Origin: Rostratula benghalensis
Lineage: Eukaryota; Chordata; Aves; Charadriiformes; Rostratulidae
Direction of reading: 5' to 3'
NCBI GenBank assembly: GCA_013399305.1
Contig: VXAI01000039.1
Location: forward strand, 815,732-879,731
Length of the DNA stretch: 64,000 nt
Shown here one piece after another: positions 49,144-61,588 of this stretch. The number at the start of each line of letters is the position of its first letter. Position 1 is the first letter of the stretch. The notes beneath the pieces are model-generated. The model saw only the letters and a list, made by a program, of their open reading frames with translations. It ran no database searches and was not told the origin of the DNA. Both the position numbers and the translations under genes were made by a program.

Positions 49144-51564
49144 TCTTTTCCAGATTTGTCTCATGGTGGGATCTTGGGGTCTGCAAGATGGATGCCTGGG
49201 TCTTCTTGCTTAAGAGTGTAAGTGTGACAGTCACTTGGGGAACAGGAGCACAAGAGTCAGGCTAAAACACCAGCAAGAGCTGGTGTGCTGATGTGCACAG
49301 AATGGTGGCTGTTATTTGAATGTACAAGAACAGAAGCTCGTGTCTGAACCTTGAACCTACCATCCAGTTTCCTTTCAAGGATGATTTTCAAAAGCCTTTG
49401 AACTAAATGGCATTGTCAAAGGGCCATTTCAGAAATGTGGCCTCATATTTTTAGAAGCTTTTCCTAAGATGTCAAGAAGATGGGATGGGAACTTAAATGT
49501 GTAAACAACCCATATGTTAGGGGAAGGTTGTGAACATGTGTTGGGCTTACTTTCCTGGGGCATAATTATTACAGGTATTTAAGTAGCAGAGTGGTTGCAC
49601 AATACCTTAATTACTATGTTTAGATGAAGCCTGTTCATTGTAGGAGTCATACTCAGTGGCTCTACTTTCTCTTCAAGGTGTAATTTGAACAGTCGTTTCT
49701 GAGATGGAAGGGTGGCCAGCATGTACTGAAGTTTTCTGTATGGTTCATACAGTTCATAAATAGGTATTTTTCACCCTACATTTCAAGGACAGCATTTTGT
49801 GAGCTTGTGGTCTCTTGTGTAAAAGGTGCCAATCCTTTGAAGTAGAAAGAAGGTAGAGTAAGATACATATGCAATGGGGATATGGTGATTCCTCTTACAG
49901 GTATCTTTTTGTCGCTTCCTCTTTGTATCTGAAAAATATGTGCATCTGCACATACTTGTACTACCAAATCTGATTGGTATCCAAATTGTCAGGGGAGCAG
50001 AAGGAAATTTTCAGATTAATCTAAGCAATACTCTTGGAAGGTCCACTACACATACATCTAGTACCTGGTGGTGCACCCACGTCCACTGTTTGTTTTTCCT
50101 TTGAAAGTCTGAATGAAAATGAAAAAAAAAGAGAGGATGAAAAGAGGTGACATCAGTTTCAAATAAAATTAAATTTCACAAATCTAGGTGAGGGTGGTGG
50201 TGGTATCATTCTACCTAGCTTCAAAGGCCTGCAGTCTAAGGTTGTTTCTTGGTGCAAATGTAATTAATGGTGAGAAGAGAGCACTGTAAGAAGTGATGTC
50301 TGTAAAATTCTTCCCTTTGTTCAGGAACTTCTCTCACCCCAACAGCAAAGCTGTTGGTAGGGGAGGAGTATACAGTCTTTGTCTTTTCTCATCACGGTCT
50401 TTGGTAAAATTAAATGTACCAGGAGTGCAGAAACATCTGAGGATGCTGGAAGAGGACATCTGAAAACAGAAGACTGTCAGGTGGTTTCTCACTTCTCAAT
50501 ATTGGAGAGCCATTGGACAGAGCTGTTGTCACACGAGACAAGGAATCTGGGGAAGGGGAGCACAGACAAAAAAGAATGCAAACCAGCTGTGGCAAACAAT
50601 TCCTAACAGAGGCACACATGACTAGAGTACCTGTGTTGGACCTCAAGGACTTGTTCCAGCTTCTCTCAGTCACGTTAATGCTGTCAGCCACAAACAAATT
50701 CACTCAACCATCTCTTAGGCTAATTCAAAGGACCTTAACACCTACCATTTTGTTGCCGTCTCTGAAGCCAGTCCATGCTCGGTGTCCCAAAACAGGCTGT
50801 TTCTTAGACCACAGATAATTTAGGCGTGCTTCCTTTTGGGGCCCCTCACTGGGAAGAAGTTTTCTGGATCCTACTGCATGGCATAGGCCTAAACTAAGTA
50901 TTAGAGTCTCACTTCATCTCATGCTGTGAGCTCATCTGGCTCTTCTCCTAGCTATTTTTTCCTAGCTGCACAAATAAACAAAGCCACCCAGTTTAAATGC
51001 CTGTGTTACAATTTTTATCTGAGCCAGAGAACATTTCCCAGAAGCTATAGCCACGTGCACAAGAGTAAGGACCTGTGGCAATTAGCAAGTGTGGGGAGAG
51101 AATATTGGGTCATGTTGAGGCAGGTTTTTCAGTAATTGTATATGGGCAACAATTAGAAGGGGCAGGAGACTTATTAGATACGTTAATCCCCCAGAGTAGG
51201 CAGTGGATTGCAGAACAGCCATCCAGTCCAAATGATTGCTCATAGCTCACAGTGTGCCTGAAGTTAAAAAAACCTCACCCTCTTCAGAAAGGTAACTTGT
51301 CTGGGTGCACATCAGTGATGAAGGAAGCAGAGTGGGATCTCTGCTTCTTCTAGTCATAGCCTTCAGCTTCTGCAAAGCAAAGGGATTCTGGTGCAAAGAC
51401 TGCCATCGCTACTTCATTGCTGATTTCATTTGTTTCTCTTGTCCTGGTCCCCTAGCCTCCAGATGTCATCACCCCTTTGTGGTGACATTCACAAGCTGCA
51501 GTGCTGGCAGCTCTCACAAGCAGGGCAGATGCAGGCAGCTGGGATGTGAGGAGAAACACATGAT

Positions 51565-52245
51565 ATACAAGGAGGTGCTGAGGGAGCTGGGTACGCTCAG
51601 CCTGGAGAAGAGAAATACATGTGCGTATTGGGGGAATCGAGCTGCTCTCTGCCTGTGCCGAATGGGAGGCTACAGGGAAGACAGAGTCAGACTCTTCTCC
51701 GCGCTTCACAATGACAACTCGCTTGGCTTCTCTCTTCATATGCCATGTGCTCTAGGCCCTGACAATCTCAGTGGCCTCTGCAGGTCTTGCTCTAGTTTAT
51801 CGAAACCTCTGTTGCACTGAAGGGACTCAAGACGGGGCACAGCCCTTCAGATGCAGCCTCACCAGTGCAAAGCAGAGAGGAATAATAATTTCTCTCATTC
51901 TGCTGGCTGTGCTTTTGCTAATGTTAACTGAGATGCAATTTGGTTTCAGTGTTGCGAAGGCACACTGCTGACTCATGTTCAACTTCTTGTCCACCAGGAC
52001 CCTCAGGCCCATTCTGCAGAGCCGCTTCCCAGTCAGCCAGCCCCCAGCCTCTCCTGGTGCCTCAGGGCACTTCATCCTGGGTGCCTGAATCTGCCCTTGC
52101 CTTGGTTAAACTTCACAAGATTCCTGCTGGCACAGTACTCCAGCCATTGCCGTGCCTCTGAATGACAGCACTCCCTGCCTTCCAGCATATCAGCTGCTCC
52201 CCCGAGTTTGCTGTCATCCTTGAAATTGGAGAGAATATATTCCAT
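51565..52245. mobile_element. Rearranged CR1 LINE: minus-strand body with adjoining inverted plus-strand piece
   Basis: On minus, about 52245-51715 reads as CR1 ORF2: RMGLRVLVDKKLNMSQQC, then ISKSTASRMREIIIPL, then FALVRLHLKGC (codons of 52075-51827). It then continues at nucleotide level through 'ctagagcacatggcatatgaagagagaag', here split, into 'cgagttg'. On plus, 51569-51705 carries the next part of the CR1 consensus: 'tgctgagggagctgggta', 'ctcagcctggagaagag', then 'gggaggctacagg…actcttctcc'. The two parts are neighbours in the CR1 consensus but lie in opposite orientation and meet near 51705-51715. The typical 3' end is missing. One copy with an internal inversion explains this best; two separate insertions are possible. 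Frames are broken. Confidence 0.75.
51827..52075 (-). pseudogene. CR1 ORF2 fragment (diverged)
   Basis: 82 codons of the CR1 region following the RT core, with the LVDKKLNMSQQCA and SRMREIIIPL-FALVRLHLKGC signatures. More diverged than the 14133-14606 fragment (ANRILG-like section replaced by LKPNCISVNISKS). The ATG at its start is not a real initiation site. Confidence 0.8.
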
Positions 52246-55200
52246 CTCATAAATCCAGGATGGTTTATGTATTGCCAGCCCCTAAAAACTCACAAGATCT
52301 AAAGAGGTAAAAAATGCCTTTTGAACAAACTCAAGATTCTCCCCACAAAGTGGGAAAGAACTTTCTGTCTTCTAGAGATATTTTAAATAAAATGCTGATA
52401 TTTTCTCAGAGCCACAGGATCCTGGGGCCTCAGGCTTTCAGAGGTTGCAGGAAATACCATGAGACCTCATTACACATTAACACTTAAGCTTATGGTTTAA
52501 CTACATGCCTTTTGGTGTTTTGCAGTTTTATAGTCACCTGTTCTTTGTGGGCTTGCTATGTATCCCTAATATATTGCACATGGGCTACAGGGATGTGCAG
52601 TAGGGTCACAGGAAGGTGAAAGTTGTTTACTACGCCTCTGCCCTGCCCAGAACTGGTTCCTGTGATTTCCACCGGATGGGCTGTTTTATTTTTTATTTTT
52701 TTTCTCCATGAAAGAGCTCTCTGGAAAGAGTCAGTGCTGCTGTTTTGAAGCTCCAGTTCTCTGGGGTCTTTGCTCTCTTTTTGTCCTGAAAGAGGCTAAT
52801 ATGACCGATGGGCATGTTCCTATCCCTCTGCAAGAGCAAGATACTGGTTCCTCATGAAACTAATTAGGGGTATGCTGCCAAGGACACTTCAAAGGGAATT
52901 GTCTTCATATGTCCTGAGACAGATTTGTCAGTGCCTGAAGCAGTGGCCACAATTAGAACTGCCACATGAAAAAAGCAAGCAGAACTTGTGCTTGAAAGAA
53001 AGATGTGAAACACACCTTGCTTGAACACTGGTGATAGACCATAGCTAACTATGGAGAATGATTCAGCATCTATGGATGCTAGGGAGCTTTCCAAGTGCCT
53101 GGTTGGTATGTCTTGCCCAGAGTTACCACCAAATCTGGTGTCAGGAAGGAATTTAAAGTCAAAGTGGCTAGCAAAGGTAGGGCTGAGTTAGTTTTTTTGC
53201 CTTCTGTTACACAGATGTGATCTATTTACTAGGCATACACGGGAATTTCAGTAACCAAATTCCTCTCCCTTAAACTCTCTTCCTGTCTCCCTAGAGTAGG
53301 AATTTTTGTTGCTTTTGGGGTTGGGTTTTTTTGGTAGAGAATCTTAAGCTTGTTTAAGAGCATTAGAGTTGCTCTGTAGCTTGTGGAGTGCAACCCTGTG
53401 TCCCTATCAGAACCAAATGACCACTGAGTGGTTGCCTCTGACTGCAGGAGGCTGGATTAAACAGCCTGAGAGCTCCTGCTATATATTCTGCATCAAGCCA
53501 AGCAGACCATATCACACTCTTGTTTAATGGACAAGTGCTACTCTTCTTAACCAATTTCCATCAGGAAAAGTCTCAGTTGTCTCTTAGGGGGTCCTCAAGA
53601 CCAAAATCGGCCTTGCTGAATTGCTGCAACAGGAGTGAGCGCTAGCAAAATTTTGTCCTAGGCTCTAGAACATTTCCCATCTGTCTGCCTCTGTGATTGG
53701 AATTAAAATTTTAATGGTATCTAGACCAGATCTCCTCACAGATTTGGTCCAGATTTAATGGAGTGAAAAATGTGCTGGAGCATGTGTAAGCCCCTTGTGT
53801 ATCAGAAGAGAAAGAGGTATTGCCACCAAGTTGCCAGATCGACTGTTCCCAGGCAGTCTACGCATCCTCATTGCCAGAGAAAAAGCCCAGATGCTTCTTT
53901 GAAAGGCAAACAGGTATATGTCAGACTCCATCTTGTGTAATACCTAATAGAAAGTCTGAGCCACCTCCTAAAAGATGAGTGTCATGTCTCTCCACCTTTG
54001 ATAAAACATTGTTGACAAATAGCAGGTTTGCCATAATTAGAAGCATAATAACTAGGAAGTGCAGCTCACAACCAATTCAGGCGTCTAACTCTCTCCAGCT
54101 GCTATTAAAGCTGATGTCTCAGGCAATCATCTGCGAATGGGTATTATTTTCTAATTGAATCCACAGCTCCCTACATGTGAGTTGTGAATGAATGAGGTAA
54201 ACACACGTGCAACCAGCAAAACTCACAGCTGGCTGTCATCCCTTCAGTGCCACTAATGTGGCCCTCATTCATCCCAGAAGCTCTGGGGACCTTCCTATAG
54301 CTTTCCAGAGGCCTCAGGGCCCAACAGAGTTAGGTAGAGAAATTGCGTCTGCTTTGCTTCTGATGTTTTGATTAGGGGCCTGTTTAAAGCTGCATAGATG
54401 TTCTACAGGCAGAGGGGACATTCAGACACGCACCCAGGGTGAGGATCTGCAAGCCGTGCAATAAGGCTGAGCTGGGAAATATGAAAGAGCTAGTCCAGCG
54501 TGATAAATCACTCCACCTGGCTTTATCTAGTCTTGGCTCCAGCTTTCATTCTGGTGGAGGCTGTCCTGTCTTGCCAATACCCTCTCAGAAAGGAACTCAA
54601 AAAAGACATTGCAGTGGTACAGCCCCACATCAAGCACTGTGGGGAGACTGGCAGCACCAGACTGGCATTTCCTGGTTCCTGGAGTGTCCCAGCCATACCC
54701 CATGGGAAGTCTGCCAGTGCATTCTGTACGTGCAGATGGATAGAGGTGTTATTCTTCACTCCTGATAGAGTTGTATGCCTGTGTGGAGGGTAGGCTGTAG
54801 GGCTGGTGTACCCTGGCTCTTCAAGTGCCTCATTCCTTCTGCGAGTGGTTAAGAGCAAAGGTACCATGTATCTGGTACCCATCAGCATAATACAGTACGG
54901 TTTGACCAGAATACAAGGAAGGCTGAAGATTTCATTGGAAGCACACGGTAGGGCTGCTTCTGAGATTTTGTAGTGTTCCTTTCTCCCTTCCATGCAAGTA
55001 TTTACTTGAGGTATCAAATGATGGAAGCCTCTTCATACTCCCCAGGTATTCTGCTACATTGTTTAGAAAATGTGTGGCTTTGATTTCAGCCTGCATTTGT
55101 CCGGTATGCATGTCTAAACTCTAGATTCTGTTTTGTGTTTGCCTATAAGTTAGAAACCTCAGCCTTCAGAAACCTTCCTTCCATGTGGATGGTGTAGAGA

Positions 55201-57714
55201 CATGAGGTCTCTTTCTAAGCCTACCAGATGAGCTTCACCTACCTCCCACTGGGAGAGAGGCTATCCACCCTCCATCCTACCATTCTTGCCGCTTTCCACC
55301 TGAATGCTTTCTGTGAGTCAGCACACACTATGTGACTCAATAAAAGCACACACAGGGCAAAACAGCCATGAACTACATTCAGTGCTTGCTAAAGAACGTG
55401 CAGGTGTTATTCTGGGGATCAACAAACCTTCTAATGATGATACCGGATGGATTCTGGCCAGAAAGGTGTGCTGTGCTGAAGGAAGGTGGGAGGAGGGCCT
55501 GGTTGCAGTGCAACAGGATTTGGAAAGATGGGTTGTCTCCCCATGGAGGGACAACTTCACAGGATTCATAGCAGAGCAACAAGAAGATACTAGAGGAGGA
55601 TTAAGCCTGTCGGTAACCCTAAAATGGGATAGTTGCATGTTGTGGAGGCACTGAACAGTACAGTAACTTGCCCCTCAGAGTTGTCATCTCCTGTTCAGCT
55701 GTGAGGTGCTACCATTGCTCTGAAATGGTCAGAGATACGTAGAGGCAGACCAGCTCCCATGATGCCACAGGGGCTGACAGGCTTGTTGAAGTCAGAGCTC
55801 AAGGTGCCCCACAAGCAGGGAGCAGGACCAGAGAAGTTCACAGGAGGACCCTCATTGTTTTCAGAGAAGCGGGTCAAGGTAGAGAAAGACTTATTGAAAT
55901 GGCTGGGATGGTGAGATACTGATGCAAAGGACCTGATGCAATCACCTCGGCACAGTTCCTGTTCCTCCTGGCTTGTGTGAGTGTTTCCTCAATGCATGAG
56001 ACATACATTGAGAGGGCGACACCACTCCTTTCTCTACCCTTCCCATGCCCAGGAGCACTTCTGACCGTGAGAAAGTTCTGACACGCAAAGAAGACTCCTG
56101 TAACAACGCCTTGCTTGCTGTCAGCTGAAAGCAAGTGACACCCTCTCTAATGACTAGTTTCAGAAAGAAAGCAAATACACAAGGATATGCTCACCTGTCC
56201 CAGGTGATCACTGCTGTCTCCCATGGGTGGAATTGGTGGGGCTTTTCAGCACATATTGAAGACTCTAAAGACACCTTTGCTTCTTGCCTCCCCTGTATTT
56301 GGCAAATCACCCCATGGGAACCTCTGGCTGGCAGAATGTGAGAGAGCCGTGTTGCACATGTGAGGGTGGTTTGGGAGCCTGGCTCACAGCATTCAGAGGG
56401 AGTGTCTGCCACCGTTGATAGTATTTCCAAAGAAAGGAGCCAAATCCACCCACATGGGTCACGGACACTGTGTCTTTCTGCCACACGCCTTCCCTCTCAC
56501 CCAGCCCTGGCAGGGCCCCGTTGTTCCTCACGTGTTGCCCTGCGTGTTGAGGAGTCCCACCAAGGCCAGGCTCCATGGCCCATGGATCTGACTTCAGATC
56601 CAAAACATCTATTCAATCCAGGCATTCCGGGGGAAAGACTGAGCTTTGGGCTGTGATTTGGTTTGACAGTGGGAGTGGGAATTGTAAGGTCAATCAGAAA
56701 TCTGCAGATCCCCATAATGCAATTGAGAAGATATGTTAAAAAAAAAAATTAAAATCAGTAATACATGGGCTTATGGTTCACGGAAAACACAAAATAGAAT
56801 AAATTCTATTTTGACACAAAACCAAGAAGAAATTCTTGTCAAAATTTGAGACTTTTTTTTCCATTATCCAGAATTCCCATGTTTGTTTTCCCCAGGGACA
56901 CAGCTTTGTGATTCTTTGTAGAAGTAAAATCATTGTTATTTCAGCATCACCTCCAGATGTGTCTGTCATTGCTCCAGTCTCAGAAGTTGGTAGTCACTTT
57001 TAAGACACAGAGAAAGCCCAGAGTGAATCCTGAGCAGCTGGCTTACAAAGTTTATTCATTTTCTCAAAACCTGAGGCTTTTAAAGACATCTTCCTTCAGT
57101 TCCATTCGGGGACAGTTGCTCTTCCGGAGATCCCCATGTGGCTTCTCTTGCTTTGGGTGTGAGCTCAAAGCTCTTTTTTTGGGGGAGTGTGTACGTGCTT
57201 TTGAAGCTCAACTAATAATTACCTTACAGGTTTAAAGTGCTGGTCTTCTTTCTGCAGAGGCAGCCACACGTGTATGCAGAGGCAGTCAGGAGTGTCGGCA
57301 GGAGCGGAGACCATAGAAGTGACCAGAAAATGGAGTGGGATCACTCACAGCAGCAATCTCTCCCTCAGAAATATAGATCAAGATCCAGCAATATTCTTAA
57401 CTACGAGTTTAAATTTAAGCATCTGGGTCAATTAAAGACAATCCTATGCCCTAATGAGGTGCATAACATGGCCCAGCAGAGCTTGGAGTGGCATGTCACA
57501 CTGCTTTCTGCTTTCCCGAGAAAGCAGCACATAGGGCAAGAAAATCCTCAGCATCAGACCTCAAAACTGTAAAAAATCTCAGAAGCCCCATTTTTGGGCT
57601 TTTTTTTTGGCTGAGGAAACAGCAGTAAAGAGGTGAGAAACTGTCAGAAAAAATATCCAGGGCCTTTGCCTGTCCAGTGCTTCCCCCCATCATCACTGTG
57701 TCTGCTTTCTCAGC
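52246..57714. other. Noncoding sequence, no gene recognised
   Basis: No supportable gene. Overlapping ORFs on both strands at 54439-55017 and 55304-55654 (up to 164 codons) resemble nothing known and mirror one another, as chance open frames do. No large repeat was recognised. Confidence 0.65.
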
Positions 57715-57835
57715 AATTGGGAGCAGTTCTTCAAAACTGGCAGAAAGCAAGTGCCACTTCTGTCTTCAAGATGATCAAAAAGGAAGATACAGGGACCTGC
57801 AGGCCAACCAGCCTCACTCACGAAAGACACAAAGG
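57715..57835 (+). mobile_element. CR1 LINE relic: N-terminal reverse transcriptase segment
   Basis: The + frame here (within 57633-57848) reads LQNWQKASATSVFK, then KKEDTGTCRPTSLT. This aligns by eye with the start of the CR1 RT domain, where a W-x-KA-xx-T-x-x-FKKG…RPVSLT block is diagnostic. Flanking sequence is not recognisable as CR1, so about 120 bases survive. It lies about 630 bases upstream of the + strand CR1 3' piece at 58463. The two could be remains of one copy that lost its middle, or independent insertions. Confidence 0.6.
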
Positions 57836-58462
57836 TGATCAGGAGTGACGACCTTCTTTGTGTCATGGGATACTGCCAAATTTTGCAGCGTGCATGAAGA
57901 GTTCAGAGGGAATTTCATCTCTGCTTTGCCTCTCCAACACATTATTCCTGGGGCTGGGGCATGGCCTCTGCTCTGCTGTGTGCTCTGGCAGATGGCAGCA
58001 GGTCATCATGGGCAGTACTTGGGTGTGCTTTCAGCCAGCTGGACATCAGGAGACCAACCTGGTAAGCACCTTCTCAGAAGACTTCCAAGATACCTAGCAA
58101 ACTCATCAGTCAGTTCTTGACGGTAGTTTGTTCACCTTCCATATGAAAAACTAGCCCACAGCCATATTTCAGTGGTATGGATGCTTCTGTTGCAGCCTTT
58201 CTTTGGTTTTCCTTTAAACACCTCCTCTCATCCACTGGTTTTCCTGAAAAGATGACATCTTTTCCTGAAAAGATGACATGTTTTCCAGCACTGGGGGGTA
58301 GAGACAGAACAAGAAACTGAGTTTCCTCTTCTGGCCCCTTCCCAGGCTGCAGTGAACCTGAAACAGGTACACAGCACAGCCTCTGACCCCAGCTTTTCCT
58401 CTCCTGTTTGGTGAGAAGGAAGTGAAACAACACACCAGAGTGGGGTTTAGCTTTCTTGCTGG
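57836..58462. other. Noncoding sequence between two CR1 pieces
   Basis: No CR1 similarity is evident by eye. It contains the 21-bp duplication listed below; otherwise nothing seen. Confidence 0.55.
58239..58280 (+). repeat. 21-bp tandem duplication (two copies)
   Basis: TTTTCCTGAAAAGATGACAT plus C (58239-58259) is repeated with a final G (58260-58280): one mismatch in 21. Confidence 0.92.
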
Positions 58463-58888
58463 CCACAGAACGAGCACCACCTTTATGAGGACAGGCTGAG
58501 ACAGTTGAGCTTGTTTAACCTGGAGGAGAGGAGGCTCCAGGGAGACCTTATGGCAGCCTTCCAGTACCTAAAGGGGGCTTATAAGAAAGATGGGGACAGG
58601 CTTTTTAATAGGGCCTATAGGACAAGGGGTAACAGTTTTAAACTAAAAGAAGGTAGGTTCAGACTTGATATAAGGAAGAAATATTTTACAATGAGGGTGG
58701 TGAAACACTGGCACAGGTTGCCCAGAGGGGTGGTAGATACCCCATCCCTGGAAATACTCAAGGTCATGTTGGATGGGGTTCTGAGCAACCTGATCTAGTT
58801 GAAAATGTCCCTGCTCATTGCAGGGTGGTTGGACTAGATGACTTTCAACGGTCCCTTCCAACCCAAACTATTTTATGATTCTGTGATT
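58463..58888 (+). mobile_element. CR1 LINE 3' fragment with intact terminal ORF2 segment
   Basis: About 425 bases from 'gagcaccacctttatgagg' to the CR1 3' end: 'ggttggactagatgac', 'cccttccaacccaaac', 'atgattctgtgatt'. The frame at 58505-58798 is open for 97 codons: SLFNLEERRLQGDLMAAFQY, then RLFNRAYRTRGNSFKLKEGR, then FRLDIRKKYF-TMRVVKHWHRLPRGVVDTPS, the normal C-terminal end of CR1 ORF2, without frameshift. It appears younger than the other fragments. 5'-truncated as usual; it has no endonuclease or RT core. Confidence 0.95.
58505..58798 (+). pseudogene. CR1 ORF2 C-terminal segment (open frame)
   Basis: 97 codons, uninterrupted, ending LDGVLSNLI just before the element's 3' UTR. The ATG replaces a residue inside the original protein and is not a true start. 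The conserved RFRLDIRKKYF and KHWHRLPRGV signatures identify it. No catalytic residues are present. Confidence 0.92.
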
Positions 58889-60796
58889 TTCTCTCTGTCC
58901 ATTTCTATCACTCAAAATCTAGAAGCCTTCCTGTTATCCCACATTAAGAAATCATCTCCTGGTTTTGTTTTGGAAGATCGTTTTTCTCAGGTATTAGCTG
59001 GGCACCCTGCACTTTTGCTGATCTACTGGACAACATTTTGAAGCTGAGTTACTGGCTCTGTGCTGACTGCTGCCCTCTCAGGAGCATGGTGACACTGAGC
59101 AGTGCTTGCCTGCAGACCCAAAGGACATGGATGACACATTTAGGGGGTTTTTTTCTGGCTTTTTGTTGCCAGAATCTAGTCAGAACAAGGTCCTGAACGC
59201 TGGGCTGGCAAAGCGAGCTGGCTGCACAGACCTGGTACCTCTATGCATCCTTTATCTAGGGAAAGTGATCTGGCCCTTGTACTTAAAAAGCATCAGCCAG
59301 AGAAAAGACAGTGTGAGAGACAGCTTTTATAAAACAGCCTGTGACCCACATTGCAGCCTGCTACAGAGATGGAAGGCGTCCAGCATCACCATGGTTAGGA
59401 TCATGTTTCTGTCTTTTCTTTCACAGACTCACTAGTGCACACACAGAAACTTGTTACACAGGAATCACTGTTCTTGGCATTTTCAGACCTGCCTCCATCA
59501 TCAAATGGCAGCACATATGACACCCCCCCCCAACACACACACAATTCCATGCATGCAATTCCAAGAAAACCCTGAACATTTTCAGTGGGAAGGAAATGTT
59601 GATGCTTCAGTTGAAATGCCACAGAAATTTCAGGCAGAAAAAGGGGTGTTTCAGAGCTAGGTAGAATTATCCCATGGAAAAGCCATTGATTTTGACCAAA
59701 AAACCCCTCCCACCTTATTTTGGCAGAATAGAACCCAAGACACACATGTTTAACAATGCAGTCAGTTGGTACCACATTTCTCAGCAGGCATCATCATTTC
59801 CAGTCCTGGACTTTGTTTTAAAGAACTCAGCCAGGTGACAAGGTGTGCAACTGACATCTCCAAATACACTAGAGGTGACTGTACACCCCAGTGTAGACAA
59901 CCACCCGAGAGATCAATCACTTGAAAAAAGGCAATGGAAAGAAAGAAGCACTTCTAATGCTGTGTGGCGGATACTTCCTCTACAAGAGGCTAGTCTAGCT
60001 CAAAGGTGGGCCTAAAGTCCACTGATGCACCCAAAGAAAGGGCTGGAGTTGGAAAATATCTTCAAGTAAATTCACCCAGACTATTTTTAATTTGCTTGCA
60101 CCCCAAAAGAGGACACTCACTGAAGGTGTCATCTCCTAGGGATTCACAAGGTACAAATCTTCCCATGACTAGTTTCGCAGCTGCACTCAATCAAGCACAA
60201 ATAAAGATGTGGAAGTGAGCCAGGAGCCTTTTAAAAATGCCTAATTCCCCGTCAGCCAAAAACCTATTTTCCCTGGTTGTTGCACATTGCTGAGCATTAA
60301 CTCATCTCCCTGCTCCACGCACACAGATTTGATGTCTGTTGACCAAATTCCATGCAAAATTTTGAATCAAATTTGTCCTTTATTTCTCAGCTGCTCCCAT
60401 CCCTTGATTGCTTTTGAGTTGAACTCTTGTTTTGAGCACCTGTTGTTTGTAAGACAACCCAGCTGTTGTCCAGGTGCCTCGATGAACTGAAATGTCTCAC
60501 CCAAAAAGAAAACCAGCTTGTTCATTAAGACATACCCTATTTTAGTTAAGACTTTCAGGTAACACCAAGATTTACTGCTGGAAATCACCAGCCCACCATA
60601 TTCATCTTCTTTGTCTCATTTTGCATGTCAGGATCTTGAATCTTATCAGGAGAGCAATTTGTAACAAAAATCTCAAGAGAAGGGTGACAGAACATGTCAC
60701 TAGAGTCCTACTGAAGAAAAAAACCAACAGGAAGCCTTCATGTTCAGGGGAAACAGCATTCTTCTGACAATTAATTTTGGTATGAATCAGAACAAA

Positions 60797-60798
<2 letters not shown>

Positions 60799-60828
<30 letters not shown>
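60799..60828. repeat. (T)30 homopolymer
   Basis: Thirty uninterrupted T, the longest resolved homopolymer in the window. No retroposed body is recognised on either side, though it could be the tail of a minus-strand retrocopy too old to see. Confidence 0.92.
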
Positions 60829-60835
<7 letters not shown>

Positions 60836-61552
60836 CTAATTTTCCCCTGTCTTCCTTGCAGGATTTCTTCTGTGCATGTCTCCCCCTAAGGCAGAGATCT
60901 GGCAGTGATGACCAAGGATTGCAATCACATGTTAACTCAGTTTTGGATTTGGTGAAACTTTTGTGAACCAAAAACATTGCAGATTTCTGGGTGAATATAC
61001 ATTTTTAAAAAGAAGCTGAGTAGCCCTCTACATATACCTGAGGTGTCATCAGCACACACACATACACCCATGCACACCGATAATGCACAGGTACTGCTGC
61101 AGCACTCATTAGAGAGAGAGCTATTTTCAGATGCACAGAGGTTTATTACGAACAGTGGAAAATAAAATAAACAACTATTAAGAGCAACCCAGTAGAGCTC
61201 TATTAACTCTACAGGAAGTATCTGTCCTTTCTGACAGAATGATAGGTTTATACTAATACTCGAGCTAGTCTGCTAATACAATCACTTTGTTTCCACAGCT
61301 CATTTCCATGATAAGTTTAGGGCCAAAATTTTGCTGCTTACATTTTTTTTTCATGAGCATTCAACCCCATCCTTTGGCGTAGATGTGGGCAGCTGACAGG
61401 TGTGTAAAATTACAGAAGGGTTTAGGTGGAAATGGAGGTCTTGGGGTCTTTGTGCCCCTCCTCCCCCACTCACCCTCACAGCCAGGTCAGGTCTGATGGT
61501 GGCTGGCCCCCAAGGATGGAGATGCCACCATGCCTCCAGACCCTGATCCAGG

Positions 61553-61588
61553 GCTGCCCCACTCTCCTGGGCCGCCCCACTCTCCTGG
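61553..61588 (+). repeat. 18-bp tandem duplication (two copies)
   Basis: GCTGCCCCACTCTCCTGG is followed by GCCGCCCCACTCTCCTGG: one mismatch. On minus it encodes a repeated AQESGA peptide within an unrecognised ORF. Confidence 0.9.

Larger units (their letters stand above)
43716..51564. other. Noncoding sequence, no gene recognised
   Basis: No supportable gene. ORFs are mostly about 110 codons or less and unrecognisable. It contains the second assembly gap and a short hairpin, both listed, plus a GGT-rich patch near 50188-50203. Otherwise nothing seen. Confidence 0.65.

Noticed and set aside
57582..57609. AAGCCCC-ATTTTT-GGGCTT stem followed by a T run, like a bacterial terminator
   Set aside because: The window is vertebrate nuclear DNA, so an intrinsic terminator has no meaning; the stem is only six pairs.
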